A DNA stretch of 64,000 bases from Apus apus (Eukaryota > Chordata > Aves > Apodiformes > Apodidae). The stretch spans positions 34,403,501-34,467,500 of the forward strand of contig NC_067287.1 of the NCBI RefSeq assembly GCF_020740795.1, read 5' to 3'. A model generated the notes under the pieces. The model had not been told where the DNA came from. It was given only the letters and a program-made list of their open reading frames with translations, and made no database searches. Of the stretch, positions 1 through 13,367 are shown piece by piece (position 1 is the first letter of the stretch; each line of letters opens with the position of its first letter). The position numbers and the translations under genes were made by a program.

Positions 1-335
1 TCAGGCCTCCCCCAGCTCCCGGGCAGCCCCGGAGGCTCTGAACCTGCCCCCTTCGCCTTCCCGCTGCCGTCAGCGGCAGCCTGAGCCGCAGCCACGGCCC
101 TACCTGGCTCCTGGGTGAGCTGCCGGCCTTCTTGCCGAGAGGAAAAACCCCTCTTCTCCTCCGCGGGGGCCAGTCCTGACTGAGGAGGAGAAGAGACCCT
201 TTCCCCAGCCCAGCTTTTGTAGGCTGGGAGCCCGCTCCCGTGTGCCGCAGCAGCCCCTGGTCGTTAGCGTGGTTAATTAATTGGGGGCAGCTGGAGGGGA
301 GCGAGCCAGCCCCAGGTGCGGGCAGAGGAGGGGAT
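1..335. promoter_or_regulatory. CpG island edge, probable promoter or first-exon region
   Basis: About 19 CpG dinucleotides lie in the first 335 bases, while the rest of the window is strongly CpG-depleted. The block is GC-rich and contains CCGCGG and several CCG/CGG runs. Unmethylated islands like this normally mark promoters and first exons in birds. Two donor-like sites are visible. On the plus strand CTGG|GTGAGC has its GT at 115-116. On the minus strand GAGCCAG|GTAGGG has its GT at 102-103. The first would make this window intron 1 of a rightward gene. The second would put a first exon at about 104-300 of a gene leaving the window to the left. I see no convincing start codon or recognisable protein, so the gene is not identified. 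The island probably continues beyond the left edge. Confidence 0.7.
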
Positions 336-804
336 GTGGTGGGAGAACCTTGCGGAAGGTGCTAGAAGGACATCTCAAGCTCAGGTGTTCCCAGCCGTGC
401 AATTAGTGCTCGCCTAACGATCCCACCACATCAGGTGTTAGGGATTAAAGCCTAGTTCTGGATGAGGGTGGTCCGAAGGAAAAATCACCCATTTTTTCCT
501 GCCTTTCTTACCCTTTTCAGAAGCAATATGCTTTGTGGGAGCAGTAGGGATCTTACAAAGCCTCTGGGATTCTCCCCAGAGCCGGATCTTCACCAGCTCC
601 CTGCGTGGGATGTGGAAAAAAAAACCCCACTCCTCTGTCGTGTGTTCCCTAAAGATAAAGCCTCGTTGAGGAAGAACAGTCAACAAAAAGATGTTCTTCA
701 AAACTCATCTGTGACTGACTCCATGAACTTAAAAATGGGCTTCAGTATTTGTATACTATTTTAGTGGTAGAGGTCAGCCAAATGTATGCGAGTCAGCGAG
801 GCCA
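336..804. other. Unique sequence flanking the CpG island
   Basis: This stretch falls quickly from GC-rich to AT-rich composition. Open frames of about 100 residues (plus, 462-764) and 87 residues (minus, 438-701) overlap each other and match no domain I know. I treat both as chance. Confidence 0.5.
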
Positions 805-1292
805 AGTGTCAGACCCTTCACAACAAGAGGGACGTTGAGGTGGTGGAGCAAGTCCAGGGAAGGGCAGTGAAGCTGGTGAAGGGTCTAGAGCACAAGCCAC
901 ATGAAGAATGGCTGAGGGAACTGGGGTGGTTTAGCATGGAGAAAGGAGGCTGAGGGGAGACAACCTCGCTCTGCAACTCCCTGAAAGGTGGTTGGAGTGA
1001 GGGATGGGTCGGTCTTTTCTCCCAAGTAACGTGTGATGGAACAAAAGGAAATGGCCTCAAGTTGTGCCAAGAGAGGTTTAGACTGGATACTAGGAACAGT
1101 TTTTTTACTGAAAGGCTTGTCAGGCCCTGGACCAGGCTGCCCAAGGGAGTGGTGGAGTCACCATCCCTGGAGATATTCAAAAGATGAGTAGATGTGGTGC
1201 TGAGGGACGTGGCTTCATGGTGGACTTGCCAGGGCTAGGACTGGATGATCTTAAAGGCCTTTTCCAACCAAAATGATTCTATGATCCTATGG
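805..1292 (+). mobile_element. CR1 LINE fragment, 5'-truncated (copy 1)
   Basis: Read on the plus strand, the segment gives the C-terminal part of CR1 ORF2 in broken frames. Recognisable pieces are [20 protein letters not shown] (about 828-887), then [15 protein letters not shown], and [12 protein letters not shown] near 1150-1185. It ends with the CR1 tail, a target-like GATGATC followed by ATTCTATGATCCTATGG. CR1 elements are non-LTR retrotransposons whose copies are nearly always truncated at the 5' end, as here. Stops and frame changes show it is a dead copy. The left boundary is approximate because homology fades around 790-810. Confidence 0.93.
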
Positions 1293-4200
1293 CAAGTGCG
1301 GGGTAAAGTCAACTTGCACGTGGGCGTGTAAAAATACTGAATTTGTAATATTTTACTGCCTCTTGAAAGGCATCTAATTTGGACATGGAACACTTTTGCA
1401 GTGAGTAAGCATTTCTATGAATTTCAATATACATAGTTTCCCACAGATTGAAATTTTTATGGACAGTTGCACATTTCTAAGCTGCAAATACTGTGTGTGC
1501 TTAGTTAACAGTTTTATGAGCAGCAAAGATGTGGTCGCTATCAGGTGTCATTTTCTGCTGTGTGCTCTTCTTTAACTTCACAGCAAGTATAAAGGTTGTT
1601 CTTTGGAGAAAATCACCTTTCCACTGAAAATTAATTTTTTTTTTTGGTAGGCTCCCTATTTCTGGCTTCCAGTGTTCTGCTGCTGTCAATATCCAGGTTC
1701 TGTACAAGGTGACTTGCACATCAAGTTCCCCTTCCTTCTCTCTTTAATAATAAGGGATCTTCACACAGATCTTTTGTACATTTTCTGGTGAAGCAATTTT
1801 TCCTTTTATATGATTACTCCAATTTTACTTTTTTTTTTTTTTTCCCCTGCAAATATTCCAGTTACAATTAAGGCTGGAATAAAGAGCAATGCTGTTAAAA
1901 CTATCCAATGGGGACCAAACAAGCCAGTACTTAGGACCAGCCTGCCCAGTCCCTGCACTCTTATTTCCTACCATTCTCAGGGTTCTTCAGATCTAAAAGG
2001 ATTCTCGTTTAACTGCAGCAACTCTGAAATTGGACAAAATTGTCATGTTCAGTCAAGTTCTCTGCTCAATGAAAGCAAAAAGGGGAGCAAGATACTAAGA
2101 TGTATAAAGAAGGAGACTAATGTTGGTAGGATTTATAATGCATTTAGTTGCAGCAATATTGATCTCAACAGGTTCTCAATATTGATCAGTATCAGAAAAG
2201 TTAGGCCACAAAAAGTGATAAAGACAGAAAAGGCTGTCATTTGAAATGTAAAAGGTGGGATTTCTTTACATTCTACAGGAGACACAGAAGGCAGTATTTT
2301 GAAAACAAAAATATTTCAAATATTTCCATGCATCTCATAATGCTACAGGAGATTAACTGACTGTCTCTGTGCTTACATATAGATGCTATATTATAATGTG
2401 GATCCTCCAACTAGAATAAATCCTGATTGAGGGAGGGCAGGTTAGAAATAGCAATTATAATGGATTTTCAGCATGGAGGGCTGGTAACTCCATTACCGTG
2501 TGATGCAAATGAGATCAGAATTGAGTCCAAGGTTCTGTTCCCCATTTCTAAATTGGTTATCTCCCACTGTGGCAGATGTGAATACATATGGGAGAAGGAA
2601 CAGAACAGATTCATCTAGTGGGAGGACAGGAACAATATACATCTTGCTGTATTGTATGTGACCACAAAGCAAAGTTAAATGTTTCATGTAGGACGTGGAT
2701 ATACGTCTGTGTCTCCTGTATGACATATCTTGCATTTTTCATAAAAATCACACTTAAAATCAGATAAGATGATATGACATAGTGATATGATAAGGAGAAT
2801 CAGGAGTTATATCATCAGCTAGTCTTTATATCAACACATTCTGCTATATTAGCTTTATAGCTAATGTTAGCTTGACTGTTTTTCTGTTTGAACTTGGATT
2901 CCTTTAAATATACCTAATATGAGCTGAAATATTTCTAATAAGAAGTAGGGCACCATGAAACTTATTTTTCTAATTCATCATTCTTGCCCTGTCTGTATTC
3001 TCACTCTTGACACCCATAGTATGTTTTATTTTTTACAGTCACAACTGGATTTGTGGAACACAAAAGTGACAGTCCTTCATGCTTATGGGATTCTGTTGGT
3101 GTTTGTGTCAAATAGTAACAAGCTCTCTTTACAACAAGAGAGCTGAACATCAGGGTGGAACACCATTCAGAAAGTTTCTGACTTGGAAAAATGGGTAAAT
3201 TATGCAAAACTAGGTCTTGCCTGAAGGGTGAGAGACAAGAAACCTTGTAAGTTAAGTGAGAAACAGACCTCGTTCTTGTGCAGTTTTGAAAATGGTAGGA
3301 AATTACTAAGAGGAAAGCCTAGTTAAACTGAAAATAACACAGCTCCACAAGTCTGAAGGAAACATTTACTGAGATTATTCATTTGCTGGTCTGAGTGTCC
3401 AGGAGTTTGGCAAACGAGTGTCAGCCATGACTGCTTGAATATTTAATATGCCACCGGCTTCATGAATACTTTAACCAAGATTTTCATCTGTCTTTCCAAA
3501 GCAGAAACTGTAATTCAGCCCCTGCTTTGGTTTCTCTCTCTAGCCTAGTGCAAAAGATGTTCTCAAAATGGATTTGCTGCTGCCATAGAAAAGTGCTTTC
3601 AGTGATGAAAAATGCATGAGCTCAGACTGTTCCTTCAAAATGGACACAGCCTTACAGGAAAAGGATGAATGTCTTCCATAATACTGGAGGAGATAATTTC
3701 CCCTCTTGCCCCCCCAAGATGGTACAGGTAGATTCTAGCAGAGAGATGCACCCATTCCCCTGCCTGTTGTGTTGTACACCAGTTTTATTCCTGCTCCAGT
3801 ACCACATGTAACTGGAAGAGAAGTGATGGAGCTTTCAAAGTATTGTGGAAGGTTTCAGCACCATGACAAGAAAATAGGGAATGAAGGGAGAGGTTAAAAA
3901 CCTCTTAGAGTTGCTCCCGAAAAATCTCCTCTTGGGCCTGCATGCTGTTGTACATGATTTCCAAGATTTGAGTATAGAGAGCAGGAATCAGTGTGAAATA
4001 TCCACCTGAAAACTATTACTTGATGCAGTTTCACCGAGGAGCTTTAGGCCTGTGATCATTGTGGTCAAGAGTATATGAAGAAACAACAGGAAGTTCATTA
4101 CTGCCCTGCAGGGAAAAATAAACAGTTAATGTTATCTGGCATTACACCTCTCTCCCTAGTATTTAGAAAACTGCTTCAATGGGGAGTAACATCTGGTCTC

Positions 4201-4673
4201 CTGTGAGCCCACCATTGTAGAGCTGGAAGCCTGATGTCTTTGTTCTATTGTCTGAGTCACTTTGCTGGGTTTGCAGCACATGGGTCATGAAGCAGAAATT
4301 CAGCAGAGTCCTATCAAAAATAAAAATGAAAAGACTGGGAACAAGGCAAATCAATACTTTTAAGTATAGATACAAAGTTGAAGGCCTAAAGGCTCTAAAC
4401 CATGAGTTTCCTGATACAAGTGTGCAAAGGAAAACCTTGAGTGTGACAGCTTGTGCAGAGCTGGGAGCTGCTGCTCTGGCTCCCGCTGTGGCCGCTTTGC
4501 TGCTCATGGCATGAAAAGGAAGATCTGCCCTAGAATGGTCACTGGGCAGCTTTCAGGGCCACAGTAAAACCATGGCCTCTGATGGGCAAGAAACAGCTGA
4601 AAAGAACCCTAAGGACAAGATTCAGTATTTCATCCTAAAGCTCAGGAATAGTCTCAACTTAGTGGTGACTTAG
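1293..4673. other. Unique AT-rich non-coding sequence
   Basis: No recognisable gene or interspersed repeat was found in this 3.4 kb. The longest frame (1810-2244, 144 codons) opens inside a T tract and has no recognisable domain. A short alanine-rich frame at 4248-4514 is likewise unsupported. A poly-T/C run at 1829-1846 is the main simple-sequence feature. Confidence 0.5.
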
Positions 4674-5345
<672 letters not shown>

Positions 5346-6002
5346 AAAATCTCATTAAATTTAGACCATCTCAGCTCTATGGAAGTGAGACCTTTTTTTG
5401 GGATGCTTCCAATCTCACCTGCAGAGGACAAATTGTATGTCAATAAAAAAAAAGAATATGCAGAAAAAAACCCCAGAATTGAGACTGTGGTAATTGATTG
5501 GCAAATGTTCATTACCCTTTCAGTGCCCTTTTTTTTTTTTTTTCCAAGTGTTACATTCCTACAAATGGTTGTGTTGAATCACATCCACTTCTGATGAGTT
5601 TATTTATCAAGACCCAGCATAAGAGATCCTCAGTAGTCCTAGATTAACTGTTCACATGTTGTAATGGTGTTCTGTTTGCTATCAGATGGTATTGATGTGT
5701 TCAGGAGCCTACCAGTACTTTTCAGGGCTGTTAATATCACCAAAATTTAAAGCATTATTTTTTTATAATTATAATAATTATCCTTTTTTGGCTTTTTGGA
5801 TTGTCTGCTGGAACATCCTCTGTTAGTCATATGGTAAAACTGAGGGAAACTGTTCTTCTAATTGAGAAATAGCAGTTAGTTGCCAAATGGCAAGAGCTAT
5901 AAACATTCCTATTTTTCTTCTTTTTAAATGCTTCCCTCAGGGTCTCATTTGATCTTGGGGGTAATGTACTATATTTAAAGTAGTAGGATTAAGCCTTTAG
6001 CC

Positions 6003-6034
6003 AAAAAAAAAAAAAGAAAAAAAAAAGAAAAAAA
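6003..6034. repeat. A-rich tract
   Basis: An almost pure run of A with two single G interruptions, followed by ATATAAG. It could be a decayed poly-A tail, but no element body is recognisable upstream. Confidence 0.8.
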
Positions 6035-9000
6035 TATAAGAAGGAATAAAAAATGAAGCTGACAAATAATTAAGCCACTTTTCTAATTGCATTTCAACCA
6101 ATTCTTTGTATTTGATTAAATCAGGACATCTCTATTTTATCTCGAGGCACTGATTTTTTTTAGCTGCCCTCTCTGAAATGACCAATTTCAAACAATTTTT
6201 TTTGACTGGACCAAAAAAATATGTATTTCATCTTGAAATGATCTTCAAGTTAAGACAGAAGTCAGTGAGGGTAGCTGCAACATAAACCAATCCACTTTAA
6301 AGATACCGACTTGTGGCCTTTTAATTCATCTGCTTGAAAAATGTAAGCACGCTTGAACTTCCTTGGCTCAAAGGAGGAGTGCAGGTTTGTTTCTTGCCAT
6401 TTCTGAGATTCAGAAATATCTCAGCCTTGCCCCAGGTCTCTCTTCCAGTCCATTTCTTCATTATTTCTTGTAGCTTTTCCAGTTTCTCATTTTCTACATA
6501 AAACTCTATTTTCGTTAATAGCTGTGACATAAAGTGAAAGTTTAAATAAAGTAAGTGTAGATAGCAAGCACAGATTTTTAATAACAGGGGTAATTGACCA
6601 TTCAAACAAGCTCAAATAAACTGTGGAGTGTTCATATCTTTATCTTCAAAGCAATGCTGAAAGATGTGCATTATGAGAATAATAACTATGAAAAAAAACA
6701 TAAACCAGGCTGTCCAGCCTCAATTAGGCTCAATTCTAACCCAGAGCTGGAAGCCTGTGCTTCACTGGAAGGTAGAACAGGATGGTCTCTGCCTCTTGTC
6801 CATCTGCACAGACACATGACATTTTAAAATCATCAAGGCAAATGCTTCAGTCACACCAACCTGCTGAAGAGGAGTGTGCAAGGCAGCATTGCCTTCTACA
6901 TTAGCAAAATACAGATATTATTCAAATGGACATAAACTTCTAAGTGTTACCCACGCTGCTGGTCTGTAGATTTGACCTCGAGCACTGGCAGAGATCATCA
7001 TCCCCAAATCACCAAGCTCCAGGAGGCCTTGCAGTGGACTGACAGGGCAAGGCACCAGCACAGGAAATACTGCACCATTGCTTCACAAGCAATAAGCCAT
7101 GCTAAAGAAATTAAAACTTAAACCACATGTATTTTTTTCTTTTTAACTTCTCTAGGGCTTAGATAAAAAGTGAGCCAACTGAGCAGAATCTGAACTGGTG
7201 TGAATCCAGATGGTGTCCCAGTTTCCTTTAGGAGACATCAGTGTCTAGTCTGTTGTCTCTGTTCTCCTAAGAATAAGAAGAGGATGAATATTAAACCCTG
7301 ATCAAGGAACCCATATGGACCCCATAAATGATAAAGTGGTTGATGAAGCAGCAGAGTGTTCCTTCCATATGCTAATTGACAGCATAAATTTCTGTTCAGT
7401 CCTCACTTTTCTTACCAAAACTAGTCATGTTTATGACTGATGAGAGTGAATGGAGCAGAATAGTCCTGGAAATAGTAATTTAACCACTTGCTGACTCAAA
7501 AACCAATTCAGCTAAACAAATGGGGTCTTCAGTTATCAATGGAAAAAAACATACTCTTCTTTTTCTACGACACACTGGAAGGTCTGGAAAAAAATAGTGT
7601 ATATTTGTAGTGTGGAAGTCCCCTCTTTACTTCCTTTAAATGCCTCTCACTCATCTCAACAGAGAAGATGCTACATGGGACATCTCTACATGAGACTGAT
7701 GAGGTCTCTTTCATGAGATATTTTGATTACTGTAGATAACGTTTAACATTTTCAAATATTAACCTGTTTCATTAACTAAGCTTTTCATAAAACTTTTATT
7801 GCATTTGTATTTACATTAGAGATCAAGGGAAAGTAGGAAGTAGAAAGAAACATGAGAGGTCAATGGAAAGGGAAAGACTGAAATCAGCCTGATACAAGAA
7901 AATGTAAGAAGAATAAAGGTTATTTTAATAATCTGGTATCTGGCCCAGAAATGTGTACAGTCAGAAGAGCAAAACGCCTTTAGAAAGGTGTACAGTTGTT
8001 TCTTTAGACATGAACAGCTCAGTGTGCAAAGCCATGGTTAACAGGGCATATAATTTAAAAATCCAGCTTCCACAGCAGATGGCTTTATTTACCACGTTTA
8101 GAAACCTGACATGGGGGAATCTTCCCCTGGAAGCACAGTTGTGTGTGCTGCAAAATCATCAGATCTGGGTCAAGAATCAGACTGCCCTAACACTTGGTGC
8201 CAGTGTTTATGAAAGATTGTCACAATCTGTCTAAAGCAGAAGATGATCCAAATAATTAATCTTACTTAGTGCGTGATGTTAACCCTCCTTAAGTAATTGT
8301 GACTATGTCTCCACTGGAACATCCAGAACGAAACAGGTTTCCTGTACTGCTTTTTTCCCCGTGGGGCGTTGCTTGCAGTGTGACTCTTCTAACACCCTTT
8401 CTTGCCATGAAGACCTATAACTGTTCCATCCACCAGCCTCCTGATAAACTCTGGAAAATAAAAAGCCACGTAAAAATCCCAGTATGCTGAAGAATGGCTT
8501 GTTAACGGCAGCTCTGACGAGCAGCTCCAGGAGACACCAGAAGGAAAGGCTGTATCACAGCACGGCAAAAAACCTCCTCAATCCTCTTGACATTTCCTTG
8601 CTGATGGGTGCCTTGGACCTAAGAAGTACCGAGTGATTTTCTCTGTCCTTGATTTTATGGCTGGGAATGCTGTTGACCAGTATGTCCAGAGAAAAGGGAG
8701 AAGGTGCTGTGGCACAAGGGCACCCAGACAAGTAACCAAGAGGAGGGACCGGCACACAGAGGGCAGACTGGCACAGCCTGTCTTTTGTCATGGGGAGACA
8801 ATGATTAGTTTGGAGAAGAAAATTAGCTTGATTAAAACAGAGATGTTTCTGGAGTTCAGATGCGGCTGAGCTGCTATGAGCTGGCCTCCCTTTAAACACT
8901 CCTTTTGCTCCCACATTCAGATTAGTTCCACCATGTTCATATGGTAGCTTATAGTAATCAGTAAAAAATAAATAAATACATCCATAATTACTTAAAAAAC

Positions 9001-9742
9001 CCATACGGTTAGCTTACAGATCCTGAGGGTTGGAGGTGGTGGGTTTTGTTTTTCAAATTAGCTTAAAACCAGAAGTAGCTTCTGATGCAATTAAGGTCAT
9101 TGCCTGGTTCCAGAGTGTAATTTGCCATTAGCAGTAGTAGGACCAAATTTCCATTATGGGTCAGCTGTAAGCCTGGCCCTAAATTGTGCTTCCCTGTGGT
9201 GAGCTCCAGAGGGTCATTAGCACAAGGTAACTGCACTGGTCCTACTGAACTTCTCAGGCAGCCTGTCAAACTGCACCCACACCTGGAAAAGAACAGAACT
9301 GGTAAACAAAAGCACAGAGAGAACTGGGATGTTCTTCCACATTACTAGTTCCTACACTAGCAAACAATCATCAGTCTAGAACTGTTACTAATTTTAAGTA
9401 GAAATGAACCAAACGAGGGTTTTATCAGTGCACTGACATAAGAAATTGTTTAAGGGAGGTAAAAAGAAGGCACACTAGCACTCCCATCTGAAGGTTCATT
9501 GCTATTGTACAAGAAGCTGAAGAAAGGCTGCTCAGTAGTGTTGCCTGTCTTCAGCTAGAAAATTTAACTGTTTTATTCAGGCATTCACTAAATTGGTTTT
9601 TTATTCAGGATCTTGGGGGTCTTCAGAAAAAGAAATTAGACAATTTTAAATGCATTTTTTTAAACTTAGTGCATGTTGCAAGCATTGGCAGGCTCATTAA
9701 AGTTATTTTGGGGTGTATGGCCTGATTAGCTGTAAATACTCT

Positions 9743-9756
9743 GTTGCTGTGACAAC
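9743..9756. promoter_or_regulatory. Candidate RFX X-box (GTTGCTGTGACAAC)
   Basis: The 14 bases fit the X-box pattern GTHNYYNNRRNAAC bound by RFX-family factors, with GTTGC and ACAAC half-sites. The surrounding 9560-9790 has homeodomain-like ATTA and TAAT cores and few CpGs. A single motif match is weak evidence for binding. Confidence 0.3.
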
Positions 9757-10444
9757 ACTGAGGGCCAGGTTTTTTAATTTACTTTTTTTTTAATTGTAGC
9801 ATTCATTTCTGTGCCTGAATCTTTCATGTTTCTCATACCAGAAGTTTGCTGACTTGCTGATTTTTATGCTGTTGATTGTCCAGGCTGTACCTGACCCCAC
9901 TGACCAAATTGAGATCTGGGCTCCATTAAACCAAGTGTCGAGCTGACTTTTCAGTGGGAGCAGGATTTCATGTGTTCACAGCAGATGTTGTGCAGTTGCC
10001 TCCAGGGCAGTCCACAGTTTCCAAGTGATGCATATCAATGGGCTGGAAGCTTTTCGGAGTTGAATGTTCTGCAGAGATATTTTGCAACACTCAGTGTCAA
10101 AAGTTGCTTGTTCAACACTTTCCTCTAATGCTTTCCAAAGAAAGAAGGCAGGAAAACACGCGGGTTAAGTGTTGTGCAAATTCTGTGCCTTTTTACATCA
10201 GCTAACACCTTTGAAGTGTTAATTTAGAGAGCTGGTCTCTCTACTCCCTAAGTTTAAGCATAATTTCTTGCTAAAAGGCAGCTAAAGTACTCTGATGGTG
10301 GTAGATTTTTGAGATCAGGTATTTTATAACAGTTCTAAAACAGAACAGTCCTTTTCTATTCTATTTTTGGGTAACTATATATAGAACAAATTTATTTTTA
10401 GGAAGACTTGGGGGCCTCTGACAACAAATAATTTCCTAACAAGG

Positions 10445-10464
10445 AAAACAAACAAACAAACAAA
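10445..10464. repeat. AAAC microsatellite
   Basis: Four to five copies of AAAC in tandem. Confidence 0.85.
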
Positions 10465-12604
10465 AGTTGTCTATTTCTAAAAGCGTTGACAAGACAATTA
10501 ATGGATATTATGGCCAGAATACTTTGTATTTGCCCCCATCCAGTGTTGGAAGAAATTGGGAGGGGAAAAAAAAGGAAGGGGACAAAAGGAGAGGACACAC
10601 CATTTTTTGGTATGTCTAGTGATACTATTCATTTTGCTTTTGAAATTTTTCCTGAAGGCAGTATTAGCTCTTCAAGGAAGTCAAGTTATTCACCAGTCCC
10701 TCTGTGTGTTGTTTTTTTCTACTACTATCACTTCCAAACAGGTTTCCTGCTGGGTTGGGTTCTGTGTCTTTCCTCGGCCACATCTGCTGATGGTGCAAAA
10801 GCAGATGTGCAGGATGAGGGGCACTGAGGGCAGGCAGTGACCTGGCACTGCAGTAATTCTCTCCATGGCCGAGCTGTAAGCACGAGGTACAGTGGAGCAG
10901 TGACCCTGCTCCTTTCCATGTCTCTTTGAAGGGAGGGCAGGATGGAGGCCAGAGCTCAGTGCTGCACCTGTCAAGTCAGAACTCCTGCACATCTGTGTCT
11001 GCAATAGAAAGCTAAGAGAAAACTGGGGCTCTGCTCTGCTGCCTTTGGTAGGAGTCAAAGAAGCAGCAGCAAGTAACATGTTTAGTTTGCCAAAAAAAAC
11101 AGAACATGGTTTCTTGAAAAAAAATTAATCAATGTAATGGTGAAAGTAGTTGCAGAAAGGAACATGTTCTGACCCTCGTGAAGCCCCTCATTTGAGTTCA
11201 GAGCATTAAGCAACATTCTGTACCAGGCCCTCCAGAAAGTTCTTAGATATTGAACATGGCTACAGCAATATCTAATTTATATTAGGTCCTAGGAAAAGCA
11301 AGAGAGCGAGATTGCTTTCATGAGTTCTGTACCAAAACCAAAAGACTGCTCGTGATTTCCTAGGTCTTCCTTGGATACTGATAAACAATTAAATCAAAGG
11401 TTCAGTGTTACCTCATTACCTCATTAATAGTTTTTTCAAGAGGACAGACTTTTGTTTGGCATTGTGCCCACGGTCATAAAAATTCAGAAGACATTTTACT
11501 GACTTAAAATCATCAAGATAACATCTGAAAGAGTCCTACAGGAGGTGTTTGACTGTTTGAGATGTGCTGACCTTGGTGGATAACCACACACCAGGCCTTC
11601 TGGAGTGATTGTCACTCTCTCATGGTCAGGGGAAGGTGAGCATGGAAAGCCAAGTCTGCATGGACGTGTTCATCCCTCCTCCTTAGGGAAGCTCCAGCTG
11701 CCTGTGGGAGATGGTCCTGTCTGGGACTTGGCTTCAAGGAACAGCATTTTGCCTTTCTGTGCCCTGGCACTGATCTGCTACTGAGACATCAAAAAGGGAT
11801 GATAATTTTAGGCTGCTCTGGTTAATCCTACTGGCAACTCACACCTAAGTTGGCTGCGTACGGAATGGATGTGACAGTCAACACATCTGCCTGGAATTAG
11901 GAAGGGATAAACAGGCTTTTTTAGTTTAACACATCATGAACAAGAAACAAGCTTTGCTTTGAAACAACAAGAGAGAAGACTAACTTAAACATTAAAATTG
12001 TTTTCAGTCATTTAAGCTACATAGTTCTTACTCCAGAGGCTTTGATCATGTATAATCCTGTCGAAAGGCTGAATTGTAATCAGCCTCACATACATTATGT
12101 TGCAATGCTGTGGCACTAGTGCATGACAGAATTTTATTTTCCATTAGTTCATTCTTTGCTGGAAATATAAACACTCTATATGCTTAATAGTCCAAAAAAT
12201 GAATGTTACTGCTTTTTAAAATTGCCTGTTAATGAGAATTGTGCTTGCTATTAAAAAAATCTTAGTGCCTAAGGCCCATCTTTCGAATGCTGACATTCCT
12301 GTTTTCAACACCAACCGTGTTGAACAATCCAAACAAAATCATCCCAGACACTGCTTTTAGTAAAAGCAACCATGTTTTTTAACTGATCAAAATGGATGTT
12401 TAGAGCATCTATGGAAGCAGGACTGCATTTGAAATTGCTTTCCACTGAACTATGAAAAATTTCCTATTTAGTCCAGCGAGTGCAGCAGTGATGGCTGTGC
12501 AAACACATACCTGGAACAAAGACAGTTATTTTCCAAGGAAAAAAAAACACTGTTCTTAAAAGGCTGTTTATTCATAGAAGGAAAAAAAGATGGTTGGAAA
12601 CTTG

Positions 12605-12726
12605 GCATTGACTGGATGTGGCACTTAGTGCCATGGTCTAGCTGATGTGGTGGGGTTAGGTCATAGGCTGGACTTGATGATCTCGGAGGTCTTTTCCAGC
12701 CTCCATAATTCTGTGATTCTGTGACT
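12605..12726 (+). mobile_element. CR1 LINE 3'-end fragment (copy 2)
   Basis: The segment runs from GACTGGATGTGGCACTTAG through the CR1 line reading roughly LDLMISEVFSSL. It ends with ATTCTGTGATTCTGTG, the octamer-type tail of CR1. Only the last codons of ORF2 and the short 3' UTR remain, as expected for severe 5' truncation. The subfamily carries the 'gtgccatggtctag' variant, which differs from most other copies in the window. Confidence 0.93.
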
Positions 12727-13049
12727 TGAGTCATAGAATCCATGCAACTACTCAAAAAAAGTGAAAGGTACAAGTAGAGAGTGATTTGCCTTCTCTTCTG
12801 AGCTTGCACAGGTGTCAGCAGCACCCCTAGACCTCAGATGGCATTAAGGCTGGCTGTCCTCCCTTAGAATCAGGACCACACATTGTCACTCTCACCACAA
12901 TCCCACTGAAACAGCACATTTCAGTGCCTACCAGCACGCACCTGACAGGAGAGAGACCACTGGTGCAAGCAAAAAGAAGCAAAGAGAAAGATGATTGGAA
13001 AACTTGCCATCCACTGCACATCCTGTTCCTTTAGTGGTCTGTACCTGTG
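12727..13049. other. Unique spacer between two CR1 tails
   Basis: About 320 bases of unique sequence. I see no gene or repeat in it. Confidence 0.5.
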
Positions 13050-13116
13050 GGACACTGACGGGGTCAGATCTCTAAGGTCATTTCCAACCCAACCCACAAT
13101 CCTATGATTCTATTCA
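13050..13116 (+). mobile_element. Short degraded CR1 3'-end fragment (copy 3)
   Basis: The pattern 'gatctctaaggtcatttccaac' (shown across its parts: GATCTCTAAGG, then TCATTTCCAACC) is followed by ATCCTATGATTCTATT, the diagnostic CR1 3' end. Only about 65 bases can be recognised. Confidence 0.75.
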
Positions 13117-13334
13117 TCTTCATCAGAAATAATCTTTTCTTTATATTCTGGTCAGATACAGGAATACTGCAGCTAAAATGATTTCATTTTATCCCTCTGA
13201 TGTCCTGTGGTGGTGTTCTGAGAGGAAGCTAGAGAGCTAGAGACAGCCCTGAGCATTTTACTAATTATTATGTCATAATTCTGTGTTAAAAAGGAAAAGC
13301 AAAAGCAGGAACAGAAATTAAATTTAAATTTAGA

Positions 13335-13367
13335 GGGGAAAAAAAAAAAACACCAAAAAAACCACCC
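13335..13367. repeat. A/C-rich low-complexity run
   Basis: GGGG followed by a 12-A run and then CACC/AAAAAAACCACCC. Read on the minus strand this is a G/T-rich run of the kind seen several times in the window. Confidence 0.75.

Larger units (their letters stand above)
5346..12604. other. Unique AT-rich non-coding sequence
   Basis: About 7.3 kb without a recognisable gene or transposon. It holds an A-rich tract (6003-6034), a short AAAC microsatellite (10445-10464), and a stretch around 9500-9800 that looks like a conserved regulatory element. Frames of up to about 150 codons (such as 8555-9004 on the minus strand) overlap frames on the other strand and show no domain. Confidence 0.5.

Noticed and set aside
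818-1180. Minus-strand frame of 120 codons
   Set aside because: It lies antisense to CR1 copy 1. The plus-strand reading gives recognisable CR1 ORF2 remnants, so this frame is a shadow.
8555-9004. Minus-strand frame of 149 codons
   Set aside because: It overlaps a plus-strand frame at 8633-8869, has no recognisable domain and shows no codon or splice evidence.
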